Below are positions 17,557-25,850 of a stretch of DNA of 64,000 nucleotides, in pieces. Position numbers and translations under genes: made by a program. Origin of the DNA: Fibrobacter sp. (lineage in GTDB: Bacteria > Fibrobacterota > Fibrobacteria > Fibrobacterales > Fibrobacteraceae); NCBI GenBank assembly GCA_017965445.1, contig JAGCPZ010000048.1:1-64000 (forward strand), in the 5' to 3' direction. The notes under the pieces are model-generated. The model made no database searches. It was not told where the DNA came from and was given only the letters and a program-made list of their open reading frames with translations. Each line of letters begins with the position of its first letter. Positions within the stretch are counted from its first letter, which is position 1.

Positions 17557-17653
17557 TTTTGCCCCCGATGAATGTATTTTAAGTTTAATAAATTTTTTAT
17601 TTTGGGGAATAGAAATTTGAGGAAATGATGGTTAAACGGATTGGATTCGTCAA

Positions 17654-18103
17654 ATGAAAATCGAAATAGCAAACATAGAAGATGTTCCAGAGCTTTTGGA
17701 ATTGCACGACAAGGCGTTCTTTGCCATTGCCGCAGAAGTAGATTGGCTCGATGCCCCCGGTTTGAAGGAATCTCTGGAGCAGGCCTGCGAAGACTTTCCG
17801 AAATACACGACACTAAAGATGCTCTCTGACGAGGGCAAGATTGTCGGCTCGGTCCGCGGGCGTGTGGAAGATGGTTCGCTGTATATCGGCCGCCTGATGG
17901 TGCAGCCGGAATGCCAAGGGCGGGGATACGGCAAAATCCTGTTTCGTGAGATCCAGAAGAGGATGTCCCACAATCGTGCATGGCTGTTCACCTGTGGCGA
18001 AGTTCGACGTATCGTTTCGTTCTACGAGCGCGAAGGCTTCCGCACTTTCCATACGGAACGCTTCGAAAATGGCCACACGTGGGTTTCGATGGAGAAAAAG
18101 TAA
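17654..18103 (+). CDS. GNAT-family N-acetyltransferase
   Basis: 149 residues of cytoplasmic GNAT fold. IGRLMVQPECQGRGYGKILF is the acetyl-CoA pyrophosphate loop (Q-x2-G-x-G form), and the C-terminal EVRRIVSFYEREGFRTFHTE is the usual beta5-alpha4 segment ending with the F-Y-E-x-G-F motif. The enzyme transfers an acetyl group to an amine; the acceptor is unknown. Ribosome site weak. It converges on the broken ORF6N gene. Confidence 0.9.
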   Translation: MKIEIANIEDVPELLELHDKAFFAIAAEVDWLDAPGLKESLEQACEDFPKYTTLKMLSDEGKIVGSVRGRVEDGSLYIGRLMVQPECQGRGYGKILFREIQKRMSHNRAWLFTCGEVRRIVSFYEREGFRTFHTERFENGHTWVSMEKK

Positions 18104-18112
18104 AAGCGGTGA

Positions 18113-18879
18113 TCATTCCCCCTCTTGCAACAACTTTTCGAACAGTGCACGATACCCCGCGATATCTTCCAGCTGCATGATGGTCGTAATCTTGTTGCCG
18201 GCATCTTTGCGTCGCCAGTGCGACCATCCCCGCAGAAACATCCGGCGCGTTCTCCGCCGCAATGTAGTCCTTCATCTGCTTGAAAAGGCGGATGAGGGCC
18301 TTGCTCTGTGCGGTCGCCTGCTCGCCCTTGAGCACCGTCATGAGCATGTAGATGCCCTGCTCGGTAAAGGCGTAGGGAGCGTACCTGGCGCCACCCCAAC
18401 TTGAGGTGCAATTTGCACCTCAAGATACCGTGCGGTTCAACTTTGCTCTCATCACTTGAGGTCCATTTTGGACCTCAAGTTTCCTTTTTTATAAAAATTG
18501 TCGAAATTCGGCGAATTTTCGCAGTTTGAAGTCGAAATTTTGGACTTCAAGATTTCAAATTCCTCTGAATTCAGCCGAAACCGAAAATCTTCATCGAATT
18601 TTTCGATATTGTTCTTGACTTGTCTGTTAAAATCTTTCGTGCTATACCCGTAAATCTCCGCCAAATCGGCATCGAGCATGACCTTTACCCCGCGGATGGT
18701 GTAAAATCCGCAATTGGCGAGTGTCGCGACAATCAAGCTTGCTTGAATTGGCATGACCGAGCCTTAGCGGATAGAACGAAGTACATCCGCGATTTGAGCA
18801 AATCCTCGTCTATCAGGGAAAATTCGGGCTTTTTCGGCGCGACGGCCCCGGCCGCACTGGCCGCAACATCTTTCTTCAT
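18113..18879 (-). pseudogene. ORF6N-domain (KilA-N-related) protein, broken
   Basis: Fragments of one gene are spread over frames. The start (18879, after GGAGT) gives MKKDVAASAAG...SLIDEDLLKSRMY, then the frame runs into a stop. A second frame resumes with YTIRGVKVMLDADLAEIYGY and KNNIEKFDEDFRFRLNSEEF, the core ORF6N motif, and stops near 18452. The 3' part reads AFTEQGIYMLMTVLKGEQA and, after another shift, KITTIMQLEDIAGYRALFEK, ending at 18113. An insert of about 80 nt (18701-18780) splits RMY from YTIRGV, and palindromic repeats (18400-18480) break the middle. ORF6N proteins are phage-related DNA-binding domains common in accessory regions. It has at least three lesions, so it is not functional as a whole. 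Confidence 0.8.
18400..18480. repeat. Two perfect 12-bp-arm palindromes inside the ORF6N pseudogene
   Basis: At 18400-18424 CTTGAGGTGCAA is followed by one base and its exact complement. At 18454-18480 ACTTGAGGTCCA is followed by three bases and its exact complement. A third, weaker version (TTGAAGTCC...GACTTCAA) lies at about 18528-18552, where an intact ORF6N gene encodes ILKSKISTS. The copies look like variants of one coding palindrome that has been amplified with intervening sequence. Confidence 0.8.
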
Positions 18880-18938
18880 CGTCAACTCCTCTGGCATACA
18901 AGCGGAAAAAATACCAAAGACTATACACTTGTGCACTA

Positions 18939-18967
18939 AATATAAACTCGAAAATCTTGTTTGTCAA
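18939..18967 (-). promoter_or_regulatory. Sigma-70-type promoter of the ORF6N pseudogene
   Basis: On the minus strand a TTGACA box (18962-18967) and TATATT box (18939-18944) are separated by exactly 17 bases, a near-consensus promoter about 60 nt upstream of the ORF6N start at 18879. The promoter therefore remains intact although the gene is broken. Confidence 0.7.
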
Positions 18968-19052
18968 TAGGCTTGTCTATTTTTTTGAAAATATGCGAAA
19001 AAAGCCGTTCTTGTCATTCTTGTGACACGAAATTAGGGTATATTTCCTACGA

Positions 19053-20111
19053 ATGAATAGCACTGATCAGAATACAAAAACAGCATCTAAAACTCAGGTT
19101 GTGGATATCAGCGAAGATTTTGTTGATAGTCTCGCTCCTTCTGTATTGAGGAATCTTTTGCAGGATCATACCAGGTCAACTTCCAAAGTGTATGTTCCTA
19201 TTTTTTGGGCAACCGACAACTATAAACGGCATGGACTTGATTACAGTTATTCTATGCCGATAAAACCCGAGCTAATTACCGGGAAACACGGTAAGATTGT
19301 GCAACCTCGTGTTGTCAAAAGTAAAGCGATACAGACGGCTAGAATCAAGAACATGGCCGAGGTGTTTACCCCTTGTTGGGTGTGTAACAAGCAGAACAAC
19401 CAGATTGACGAGAACTGGTTTGGCCGAAAGAATGTTTTCAATACCGAAATAGATGGCGAAGATGGTTCCCATAGTTGGAAACCAACAACAAAATCAATTC
19501 AGTTTCCTAAGGGGAAAGATTGGAAAGCATATGTTTGTGATAATCGGCTTGAAATAACTTGTGGTGAAGGCCCCTACGTTGTAAGTCGATATGATGCGAC
19601 GACGGGTGAGTTTATTTCTGTAGAAAATCGTATTGGCATCCTGGATCGTAAGCTTCGTGTGGTCGGTGAAAATAGTAAGACTAAGGAAGAGTGGCTCGAA
19701 TGGGCGGAACGCGCTTATAAGGCCACATATGGTTTTGAATGGCAAGGAGACAATCTGCTTCTTGCCCGTGAGGCGCTTCTTATTTCTCTTTTAGACTACT
19801 TCAATATCAAATTCCCTGGTGAGAAATTAGAGCCTGAAACGCTTGAGCGTTTTGCTGAGATTATCAGTTGGAATTTTTGGCAAATGGATGGCCTTAAAGG
19901 GGTTGTTCCTAATTCTTGCAAGGAAGAAGAAACGCATTCATTGGATTTGTTCAGTGGAGACACTGTTACAAAAACCATTTGTGAAGGATGCACAAAAAAT
20001 AATATAAAAAAACACAATGGCATTTACTGCAAAATTAAGGATTGGAATGAAATCGATCCGCGTACAAAGAAACTTGGCAGGGTTATCAAATTTATAGATA
20101 CAATGAGGTGA
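19053..20111 (+). CDS. Restriction-modification subunit M-like protein
   Basis: 352 residues. AEVFTPCWVCNKQNN (about residue 105-119) matches the FTP-type motif near motif X of adenine-N6 methyltransferases, and LEITCGEGPYVVSRYD (about 168-183) and YGFEWQGDNLLLAREALL (about 228-245) match proteins annotated as restriction endonuclease subunit M. A C-terminal CEGCTKNNIKKHNGIYC segment has two Cys pairs. No NPPY motif is present; that lies in the next gene, so the two genes may form one split methylase. The ATG lacks a ribosome site and lies 8 nt after a TATATT, compatible with a leaderless transcript. The downstream gene begins 4 nt after the stop. Confidence 0.7.
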   Translation: MNSTDQNTKTASKTQVVDISEDFVDSLAPSVLRNLLQDHTRSTSKVYVPIFWATDNYKRHGLDYSYSMPIKPELITGKHGKIVQPRVVKSKAIQTARIKNMAEVFTPCWVCNKQNNQIDENWFGRKNVFNTEIDGEDGSHSWKPTTKSIQFPKGKDWKAYVCDNRLEITCGEGPYVVSRYDATTGEFISVENRIGILDRKLRVVGENSKTKEEWLEWAERAYKATYGFEWQGDNLLLAREALLISLLDYFNIKFPGEKLEPETLERFAEIISWNFWQMDGLKGVVPNSCKEEETHSLDLFSGDTVTKTICEGCTKNNIKKHNGIYCKIKDWNEIDPRTKKLGRVIKFIDTMR

Positions 20112-20115
20112 CGAT

Positions 20116-23100
20116 ATGGGTTATCAAACATCGTTTTTCAAAGTCATTTATGCTTTTCGCATACCTGATAAAGCCCATAAGGGGTGCATTAAAGTAGGTG
20201 ATGCGTCGCTTGCAGATTTTGGCGATATAAGCAATAATAGCCCTGCTTTGAATAAAGCAGCAAAAGAAAGGATAAACCAATATACTAGAACTGCAGGGGT
20301 GAAGTATGAACTTCTCCACACAGAGATCGCATTTTATACGAAAGGAAAAACGAAGAAAATTATTGGTTTTCGGGATAACGATGTTCATGAGGTCTTGAAA
20401 CGTAGCGGTATTGCCAAAAAAGACTTCAACATAGAAGCGAAATCGGACGAATGGTTCATTACGGATTTGGAAACCGTAAGAAAAGCAATAACTGCGGTTA
20501 AGGAAGGTCGCAAAGCTCTTGATGCTGGTGAAATCACACAAGATCGAAGCCCAGTAGAATTTCGCCCGGAACAAATTGACGCTATTGAGAAAACGGTTAA
20601 GCGTTTTAAAAAACACAACAACATGCTCTGGAATGCCAAAATGCGCTTTGGCAAGACGCTATCTGCACTTGAGGTTGTTAAACGTTGTAATTTTAAACGC
20701 ACGCTGATTTTGACACATCGTCCAGTTGTGAATGAAGGTTGGTTTGAAGATTTCATGAAAATCTTTTATGACCGGGACGATTATTTTAAGTATGGTTCTA
20801 AAAATAAAGGGAATACGTTCAATTTACTTGAGCGAAATGCCCAAAAGGGCGCCGGTAGATATGTTTATTTTGCCAGCATGCAGGATTTGCGTGGATCTGA
20901 ACGTGTCGGAGGCAATTTTGATAAGAATCAGGATATTTTTAAGACCAAATGGGATTGTGTAATTGTTGATGAGGCTCATGAAGGAACAAAGACCGAATTG
21001 GGTGAAGCCGTTATAAACGAGTTGGTTAAGAAGGATACAAAACTCCTTAAACTTTCAGGTACGCCTTTCAATCTGCTGAATGATTACGAAGAATCAGAAA
21101 TATTCACATGGGATTATGTGATGGAGCAGAAGGCGAAGGCTGAGTGGGATTTAACGCATTTTGGTGATCCGAACCCTTATTCCTCTTTGCCAAAGCTGAA
21201 TATTTATACTTTTGATTTGGGAAAACTGGTTGCGAATTTCAGCGATAGCGACTTGGCGTTTAATTTTTACGAATTCTTCCGTTGTAATGATGATGGGGAG
21301 TTTATTCATTATGAAAATGTACGATCTTTCCTTAATTTAATATGCAAAAAAGATGACAAGAGCAACTATCCCTATTCTACTGAAGAGTTTCGCAAAAATT
21401 TCAGACATTCTCTTTGGATGGTTCCAGGTGTTGCTGCTGCAAAGGCTCTTTCCAAAATGCTAAAGGAACATAAAGTATTTGGAAATTTTGATATTGTGAA
21501 TGTGGCTGGTGATGGAGATGAGGAAGAGGAACATGAGGAGGCTCTAAAAAAAGTCCGCAAAGCCATTGGCGACGATCCAGAGGCAACATACACTATCACA
21601 CTTAGCTGTGGTAGACTGACTACTGGAGTAACCGTACCCGAATGGACTGCGGTCTTTATGCTTGCGGGAACAGCCAATACGGGTGCTGCAAACTATATGC
21701 AAACTATATTCCGAGTTCAGTCTCCGGCTACTATTAATGGCCGTGTGAAAGAGGAATGTTTCGTCTTTGATTTTGCTCCTGATCGCACGCTGAAGGTTCT
21801 TGCCCAAACTGCTAAAATTTCTGCACGTGTTGGAAGAACTACTACTAATGATCGAATAATCATGGGCGATTTTTTGAATTTCTGTCCTGTAATAAGTTTT
21901 GATGGTACTTGCATGAAGACATTCGATGTGGACAAAATGCTTGGCCAGTTGAAACGCGTGTATGTGGAAAGAGTGGTTCGCAATGGCTTTGAAGACGGAT
22001 GTCTATATAATGATGAATTATTGAAATTGGATAAGAACGCTCTTAAAGCGTTTGATGAATTGAAGAAAATCATCGGAACAACTAAGGCAATGCCCAAGGC
22101 AGGAGATATAGATGTTAATAATATGGGCCTTACTGATGAGGAATATGAGAAATTAGTAGGTAAAGGCGGTAAAAAGAAAAAAAAGGAGCTCACTAAAAAA
22201 GAAAAGGAGCTTCTTGAAAAAAGAATGCAGGCTCGTAAAGTACGCGATACAGCTATTTCAATATTAAGGGGAATAAGTATCCGTATGCCGCTTATGATTT
22301 ATGGTGCGGATTTACAAAATGAAACCGAACAGATTACAATTGATAACTTTACAAGATTGGTTGACGATGTGTCGTGGAAAGAATTTATGCCTCGTGGCGT
22401 CACCAAGAAAAAGTTTAATGAATTCAAGAAATATTATGAGGCGGATATTTTTAGGGAAGCTGGAATACGAATTCGGGAAATGGCCCGCGCAGCAGATCAG
22501 CTTTCTGTAGAAGAACGTATAGGACGTGTAGCAGATATTTTCAATAATTTTAGGAATCCAGATAAAGAAACGGTTCTCACTCCATGGCGCGTGGTGAATA
22601 TGCATATTGGAGGGGCTTTGGGAGGATTTGTATTCTTTGATGATTCGTTTGAAGACAATAATATTCTTTCGAATCCGCGTTTTATAGACAATGGAAAAAT
22701 TACCAAAGATGTCTTTGACGTGGATAGCAGGATTCTTGAAATCAATAGTAAGTCGGGTCTCTATCCGCTCTATATGGCTTATACAATTTATAGGAATGAA
22801 GTTAAGCGGATTCATGAGCGAATGAATACCATTTCGTCTGATATGCAGAAGAAATTGTGGGATAAGGTTGTCGCAGATAATATCTTTGTTGTTTGCAAGA
22901 CTCCAATGGCGGTGAGCATAACCAAACGTACGCTGATGGGATTTAGAACTGGTCGTGTGAATGCAAAATATTTTGAGGATTTAGAAACGGTTATCTCAGA
23001 AGAACCTGAAAAATTTGTGAATGCCGTAAACAAGAATACCTTCTGGAAGAATGGTACCATCAAAAAGACTAAAGAGGATGAAATGAAATTCAATGCAGTA

Positions 23101-24099
23101 GTAGGAAACCCTCCATATCAAATAACTACAGTACGAACGAGTGATAATCCTATTTATCATGAGTTTATGGATGTCTCGTTTGAACTATCGAAGATTGTTT
23201 CTCTAATTACGCCGGGAAGATATTTATTCAATGCGGGTAAGACACCAAAGGACTGGAATGAGAAGGTATTGAACGATGAACATTTCAAAGTTGTTCAATA
23301 TTGGGCGGAAAGTACTGATGTGTTTCCGACGGTGGATATTAAGGGTGGCGTTGCAGTAATGTTGCGAAATGCAGATGAAATATTTGAAAAAATTGTTACT
23401 TATACGCCCTATGCAGAGGTAAAATGTATTTTGGAACATGTCCTTGCAGATGCGAATTTTAAATCCATAGATTCTATAATTTATTCGCAAAACAAGTTTG
23501 ATTTGAAAAAACTTTATAAGGATTTTCCAAAGTATAAAAAAATTGTTGGTAGCAATGGAAAAGAACGTCGTTTAACTACATCTATTTTCGAACAACTGGA
23601 TGTCTTTAAAGAAACAAAAAAGAAAGACGGAGATGCTGAAATAATTGGATTAATAAAGAATGAACGAGTGAATAGATACCTACCACAAAAATATCTTGAC
23701 GAACATGCCAATTTTATGAATTACAAAGTGCTTCTGCCCAAAAGTAATGGCACCGGAGCAATGGGAGAAGCTTTATCAACACCCCTTGTGGGAGACCCCC
23801 TTGTGGGATATACCCAATCTTTTATAAGTTTTGGGTGCTTTGATAGTAAAAAAGAGGCGAAAGCATGCTTAAAGTACATAAAGACTCAGTTTGCACGAGT
23901 CATGTTGGGCGTATTGAAAGTTACTCAAGATAATAGTCGTGAAGTATGGAAATATGTCCCGATGCAGGATTTTGCTTCAAACAACGACATTGATTGGACT
24001 CAATCTATTGAAGATATTGACAACCAGCTCTTCAATAAATATAAGCTATCTAAGCAAGAACGCGAATTTATTAAAACCCACGTCAAAGAAATGAAATAA
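20116..24099 (+). CDS. GIY-YIG-like / SF2 helicase / Eco57I-type adenine methylase fusion
   Basis: 1327 residues. The N-terminus (FFKVIYAFRIPDKAHKGCIK, then VGDASL) resembles a GIY-YIG nuclease core. A superfamily-2 helicase follows with Walker A-like AKMRFGKTLS (about 176-181), DEAH (about 285-288), LKLSGTPFN (about 312) and a motif VI-like QTIFRVQSP. The C-terminal half carries an Eco57I-type methylase with a motif I variant, RILEINSKSGLYPLY, and the catalytic AVVGNPPYQITT (NPPY about 998-1001). This order fits a single-chain restriction enzyme that cuts, translocates and methylates adenine. It is translated from ATG 20116 after GAGGTGACGAT. It is preceded by subunit M and followed by a small unknown gene and a DUF262 protein. 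The domain calls are strong for the helicase and NPPY, weaker for GIY-YIG. Confidence 0.88.
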   Translation: MGYQTSFFKVIYAFRIPDKAHKGCIKVGDASLADFGDISNNSPALNKAAKERINQYTRTAGVKYELLHTEIAFYTKGKTKKIIGFRDNDVHEVLKRSGIAKKDFNIEAKSDEWFITDLETVRKAITAVKEGRKALDAGEITQDRSPVEFRPEQIDAIEKTVKRFKKHNNMLWNAKMRFGKTLSALEVVKRCNFKRTLILTHRPVVNEGWFEDFMKIFYDRDDYFKYGSKNKGNTFNLLERNAQKGAGRYVYFASMQDLRGSERVGGNFDKNQDIFKTKWDCVIVDEAHEGTKTELGEAVINELVKKDTKLLKLSGTPFNLLNDYEESEIFTWDYVMEQKAKAEWDLTHFGDPNPYSSLPKLNIYTFDLGKLVANFSDSDLAFNFYEFFRCNDDGEFIHYENVRSFLNLICKKDDKSNYPYSTEEFRKNFRHSLWMVPGVAAAKALSKMLKEHKVFGNFDIVNVAGDGDEEEEHEEALKKVRKAIGDDPEATYTITLSCGRLTTGVTVPEWTAVFMLAGTANTGAANYMQTIFRVQSPATINGRVKEECFVFDFAPDRTLKVLAQTAKISARVGRTTTNDRIIMGDFLNFCPVISFDGTCMKTFDVDKMLGQLKRVYVERVVRNGFEDGCLYNDELLKLDKNALKAFDELKKIIGTTKAMPKAGDIDVNNMGLTDEEYEKLVGKGGKKKKKELTKKEKELLEKRMQARKVRDTAISILRGISIRMPLMIYGADLQNETEQITIDNFTRLVDDVSWKEFMPRGVTKKKFNEFKKYYEADIFREAGIRIREMARAADQLSVEERIGRVADIFNNFRNPDKETVLTPWRVVNMHIGGALGGFVFFDDSFEDNNILSNPRFIDNGKITKDVFDVDSRILEINSKSGLYPLYMAYTIYRNEVKRIHERMNTISSDMQKKLWDKVVADNIFVVCKTPMAVSITKRTLMGFRTGRVNAKYFEDLETVISEEPEKFVNAVNKNTFWKNGTIKKTKEDEMKFNAVVGNPPYQITTVRTSDNPIYHEFMDVSFELSKIVSLITPGRYLFNAGKTPKDWNEKVLNDEHFKVVQYWAESTDVFPTVDIKGGVAVMLRNADEIFEKIVTYTPYAEVKCILEHVLADANFKSIDSIIYSQNKFDLKKLYKDFPKYKKIVGSNGKERRLTTSIFEQLDVFKETKKKDGDAEIIGLIKNERVNRYLPQKYLDEHANFMNYKVLLPKSNGTGAMGEALSTPLVGDPLVGYTQSFISFGCFDSKKEAKACLKYIKTQFARVMLGVLKVTQDNSREVWKYVPMQDFASNNDIDWTQSIEDIDNQLFNKYKLSKQEREFIKTHVKEMK

Positions 24100-24112
24100 A
24101 AAAGGAGTTTCT

Positions 24113-24568
24113 ATGTCATCATATCCCAATACAAAGGATGAATTTAAAAATTATGTAAAAAGTGCTTTGGCGGCAAACGCCTTTTATGGAAAAGATGATA
24201 AGCACAACGTCAATACATACGATGGTTCCACGTCTGCTTGTAGATATTTTTCGGTGTTCAATGAAGATTTGTCAGACCCGCAGAAATTAAAAACATGGAT
24301 TGATGAAGGACAGTATTCAGTAAGTGCGTTTAGTGCTCAGAACGGGAAAATGGAGTATATTGTTCATCCTAGTGATACAACGTGGTCTGATGGTTCATAC
24401 GTTGGTTCTGCATATAATCCAGGTGATTATATGCCGTTAGTTGGGCTGGAATACTTTGATGTTGTTTCTGGGACAAATATTGGGCCTCATGGATTTCCTG
24501 TAGATGATTCATATTTTGCCAGTAGAATGGCAAATAATGAGCTGACATTTGTTAAAGAGTTGAAATGA
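24113..24568 (+). CDS. Small protein of unknown function in the restriction operon
   Basis: 151 residues, start after AAAAAGGAGTTTCT, 13 nt downstream of the helicase-methylase gene and so surely co-transcribed. It has no signal peptide or membrane segment; it is Tyr/Asp/Ser-rich with segments such as SACRYFSVFNEDLSDPQKLK and GDYMPLVGLEYFDVVSG. I recognise no motif or family. Its place between the methylase and the DUF262-HNH gene suggests a role as accessory, inhibitor or specificity partner, but that is inference only. Confidence 0.65.
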   Translation: MSSYPNTKDEFKNYVKSALAANAFYGKDDKHNVNTYDGSTSACRYFSVFNEDLSDPQKLKTWIDEGQYSVSAFSAQNGKMEYIVHPSDTTWSDGSYVGSAYNPGDYMPLVGLEYFDVVSGTNIGPHGFPVDDSYFASRMANNELTFVKELK

Positions 24569-24621
24569 TGGCGTTGCCAAATATATTTCATGCATGATCA
24601 TAATTTAAAAGGATGAATAGA

Positions 24622-25842
24622 ATGGACATCTACAAAGAACCTTGGCCTCTTTCAACTACTTTTAACCTTAAAGAACGTATTAATACCGATACGGACTATC
24701 AGCGCCCTGCTGTTTGGACAACAGCACAAAAGCAGATGCTTATGGACTCCATTTTACGGGGATACGATGTTCCCAAATTTTACTGGCATAAAATTAGCAA
24801 AAAACCGGCAAAATATGAAGTTGTTGATGGTCAACAACGACTCAGAGCAATTTGGGATTTTATGGACAATAAATACGCTTTGGCCAAAGATGCAGATCCA
24901 ATCGATGGTGTAGAAATAGCCAAGAGAAAATATAAAGATCTTGAGCCGGAGCAGATGATCCAATTGGGGCAGTATGCATTGGATGTAGCTATTATTGAAG
25001 ACTCAACTGATGAGGAAGTTCGCGAAATGTTCCTTCGTTTGCAGAATGGAACTAGTTTGAAAGCCCAGGAAAAACGCCATGCTCGTGTTGGCAAAATGCG
25101 CGACTTTATTTGTAAATTGTCCAAGCATTTTTTTTTCAGTTCGGTTAATTTTGATAATAGTCGATTCACATATGAGCATATTGCTGCTCAAATGACATTG
25201 CTCACACTTCGTGGCGACATTTGCAACGTCAAAGACCACGATTTGAATTTAATGTATGATGAACAAAAAGACTTTAATTCAAAGTCCTCAACAGCAAATC
25301 AGATAAAAAGAGTTCTTAATTTTTTATACACAATGTTTCCGGAAAAATCTCCGGAATTGAAACGATATAATGTACTATCTCTTTATATTTTGATTTCTGA
25401 ATTAATGGAAAATTATGTAATTAAAGGACGTGAAAAAGAGCTTGCTGATTGGTTTGTTGATTTTGAGGTGCGTCGAGCTCAAGAAGATTTAAAGCCTGCA
25501 GAAGAACAAAATCCGGCTTTTGTGACCTATCATGAAAAAACTACAAATAGTACAGATGGAGCCGATTCTCTTAAATATCGTAATAGTTTCCTTATGGAAG
25601 ATTTGTTCCAACATGTCAAGAAATTATGTCCAAAAGATCCTAAACGTTTGTTTGATGAGGTTCAGCGTCGTGTTATTTATAGAAAGTATAACGGTATTTG
25701 TCAAAAATGTGGGAAAAAGTGTGGCTGGAATAATTACCAAGCAGATCATATAAAGCCATGGAGTAAGGGCGGTAAAACAACTATAGAAAACGGGCAACTC
25801 CTATGCTCTGAATGTAACCAGGAAAAAGGTGCGAGTGATTAA
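24622..25842 (+). CDS. DUF262 (GmrSD-like) protein with C-terminal HNH nuclease
   Basis: About 406 residues. AAAAGG at 24607-24612 is 9 nt from ATG 24622 but abuts ATG 24613, so the later start is chosen. The N-terminal DUF262 domain has NTDTDYQRPAVW, ILRGYDVPKFYW and VVDGQQRLRAI (about residues 70-80), the DGQQR motif thought to bind and hydrolyse nucleotide in GmrS-like proteins. The C-terminal 50 residues are an HNH nuclease: CQKCGKKCGWNNYQADHIKPW, then ENGQLLCSECNQ, with a four-Cys zinc site. GmrSD enzymes cut glucosylated-cytosine phage DNA; whether this one does is unknown. It is in the same operon as the restriction genes. Confidence 0.88.
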   Translation: MDIYKEPWPLSTTFNLKERINTDTDYQRPAVWTTAQKQMLMDSILRGYDVPKFYWHKISKKPAKYEVVDGQQRLRAIWDFMDNKYALAKDADPIDGVEIAKRKYKDLEPEQMIQLGQYALDVAIIEDSTDEEVREMFLRLQNGTSLKAQEKRHARVGKMRDFICKLSKHFFFSSVNFDNSRFTYEHIAAQMTLLTLRGDICNVKDHDLNLMYDEQKDFNSKSSTANQIKRVLNFLYTMFPEKSPELKRYNVLSLYILISELMENYVIKGREKELADWFVDFEVRRAQEDLKPAEEQNPAFVTYHEKTTNSTDGADSLKYRNSFLMEDLFQHVKKLCPKDPKRLFDEVQRRVIYRKYNGICQKCGKKCGWNNYQADHIKPWSKGGKTTIENGQLLCSECNQEKGASD

Positions 25843-25850
25843 AGTCGTTC

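Noticed and set aside
20116-24099. Calling it a type I HsdR
   Set aside because: The NPPY methylase in the same chain and GIY-YIG-like N-terminus do not fit HsdR; no HsdS is present.
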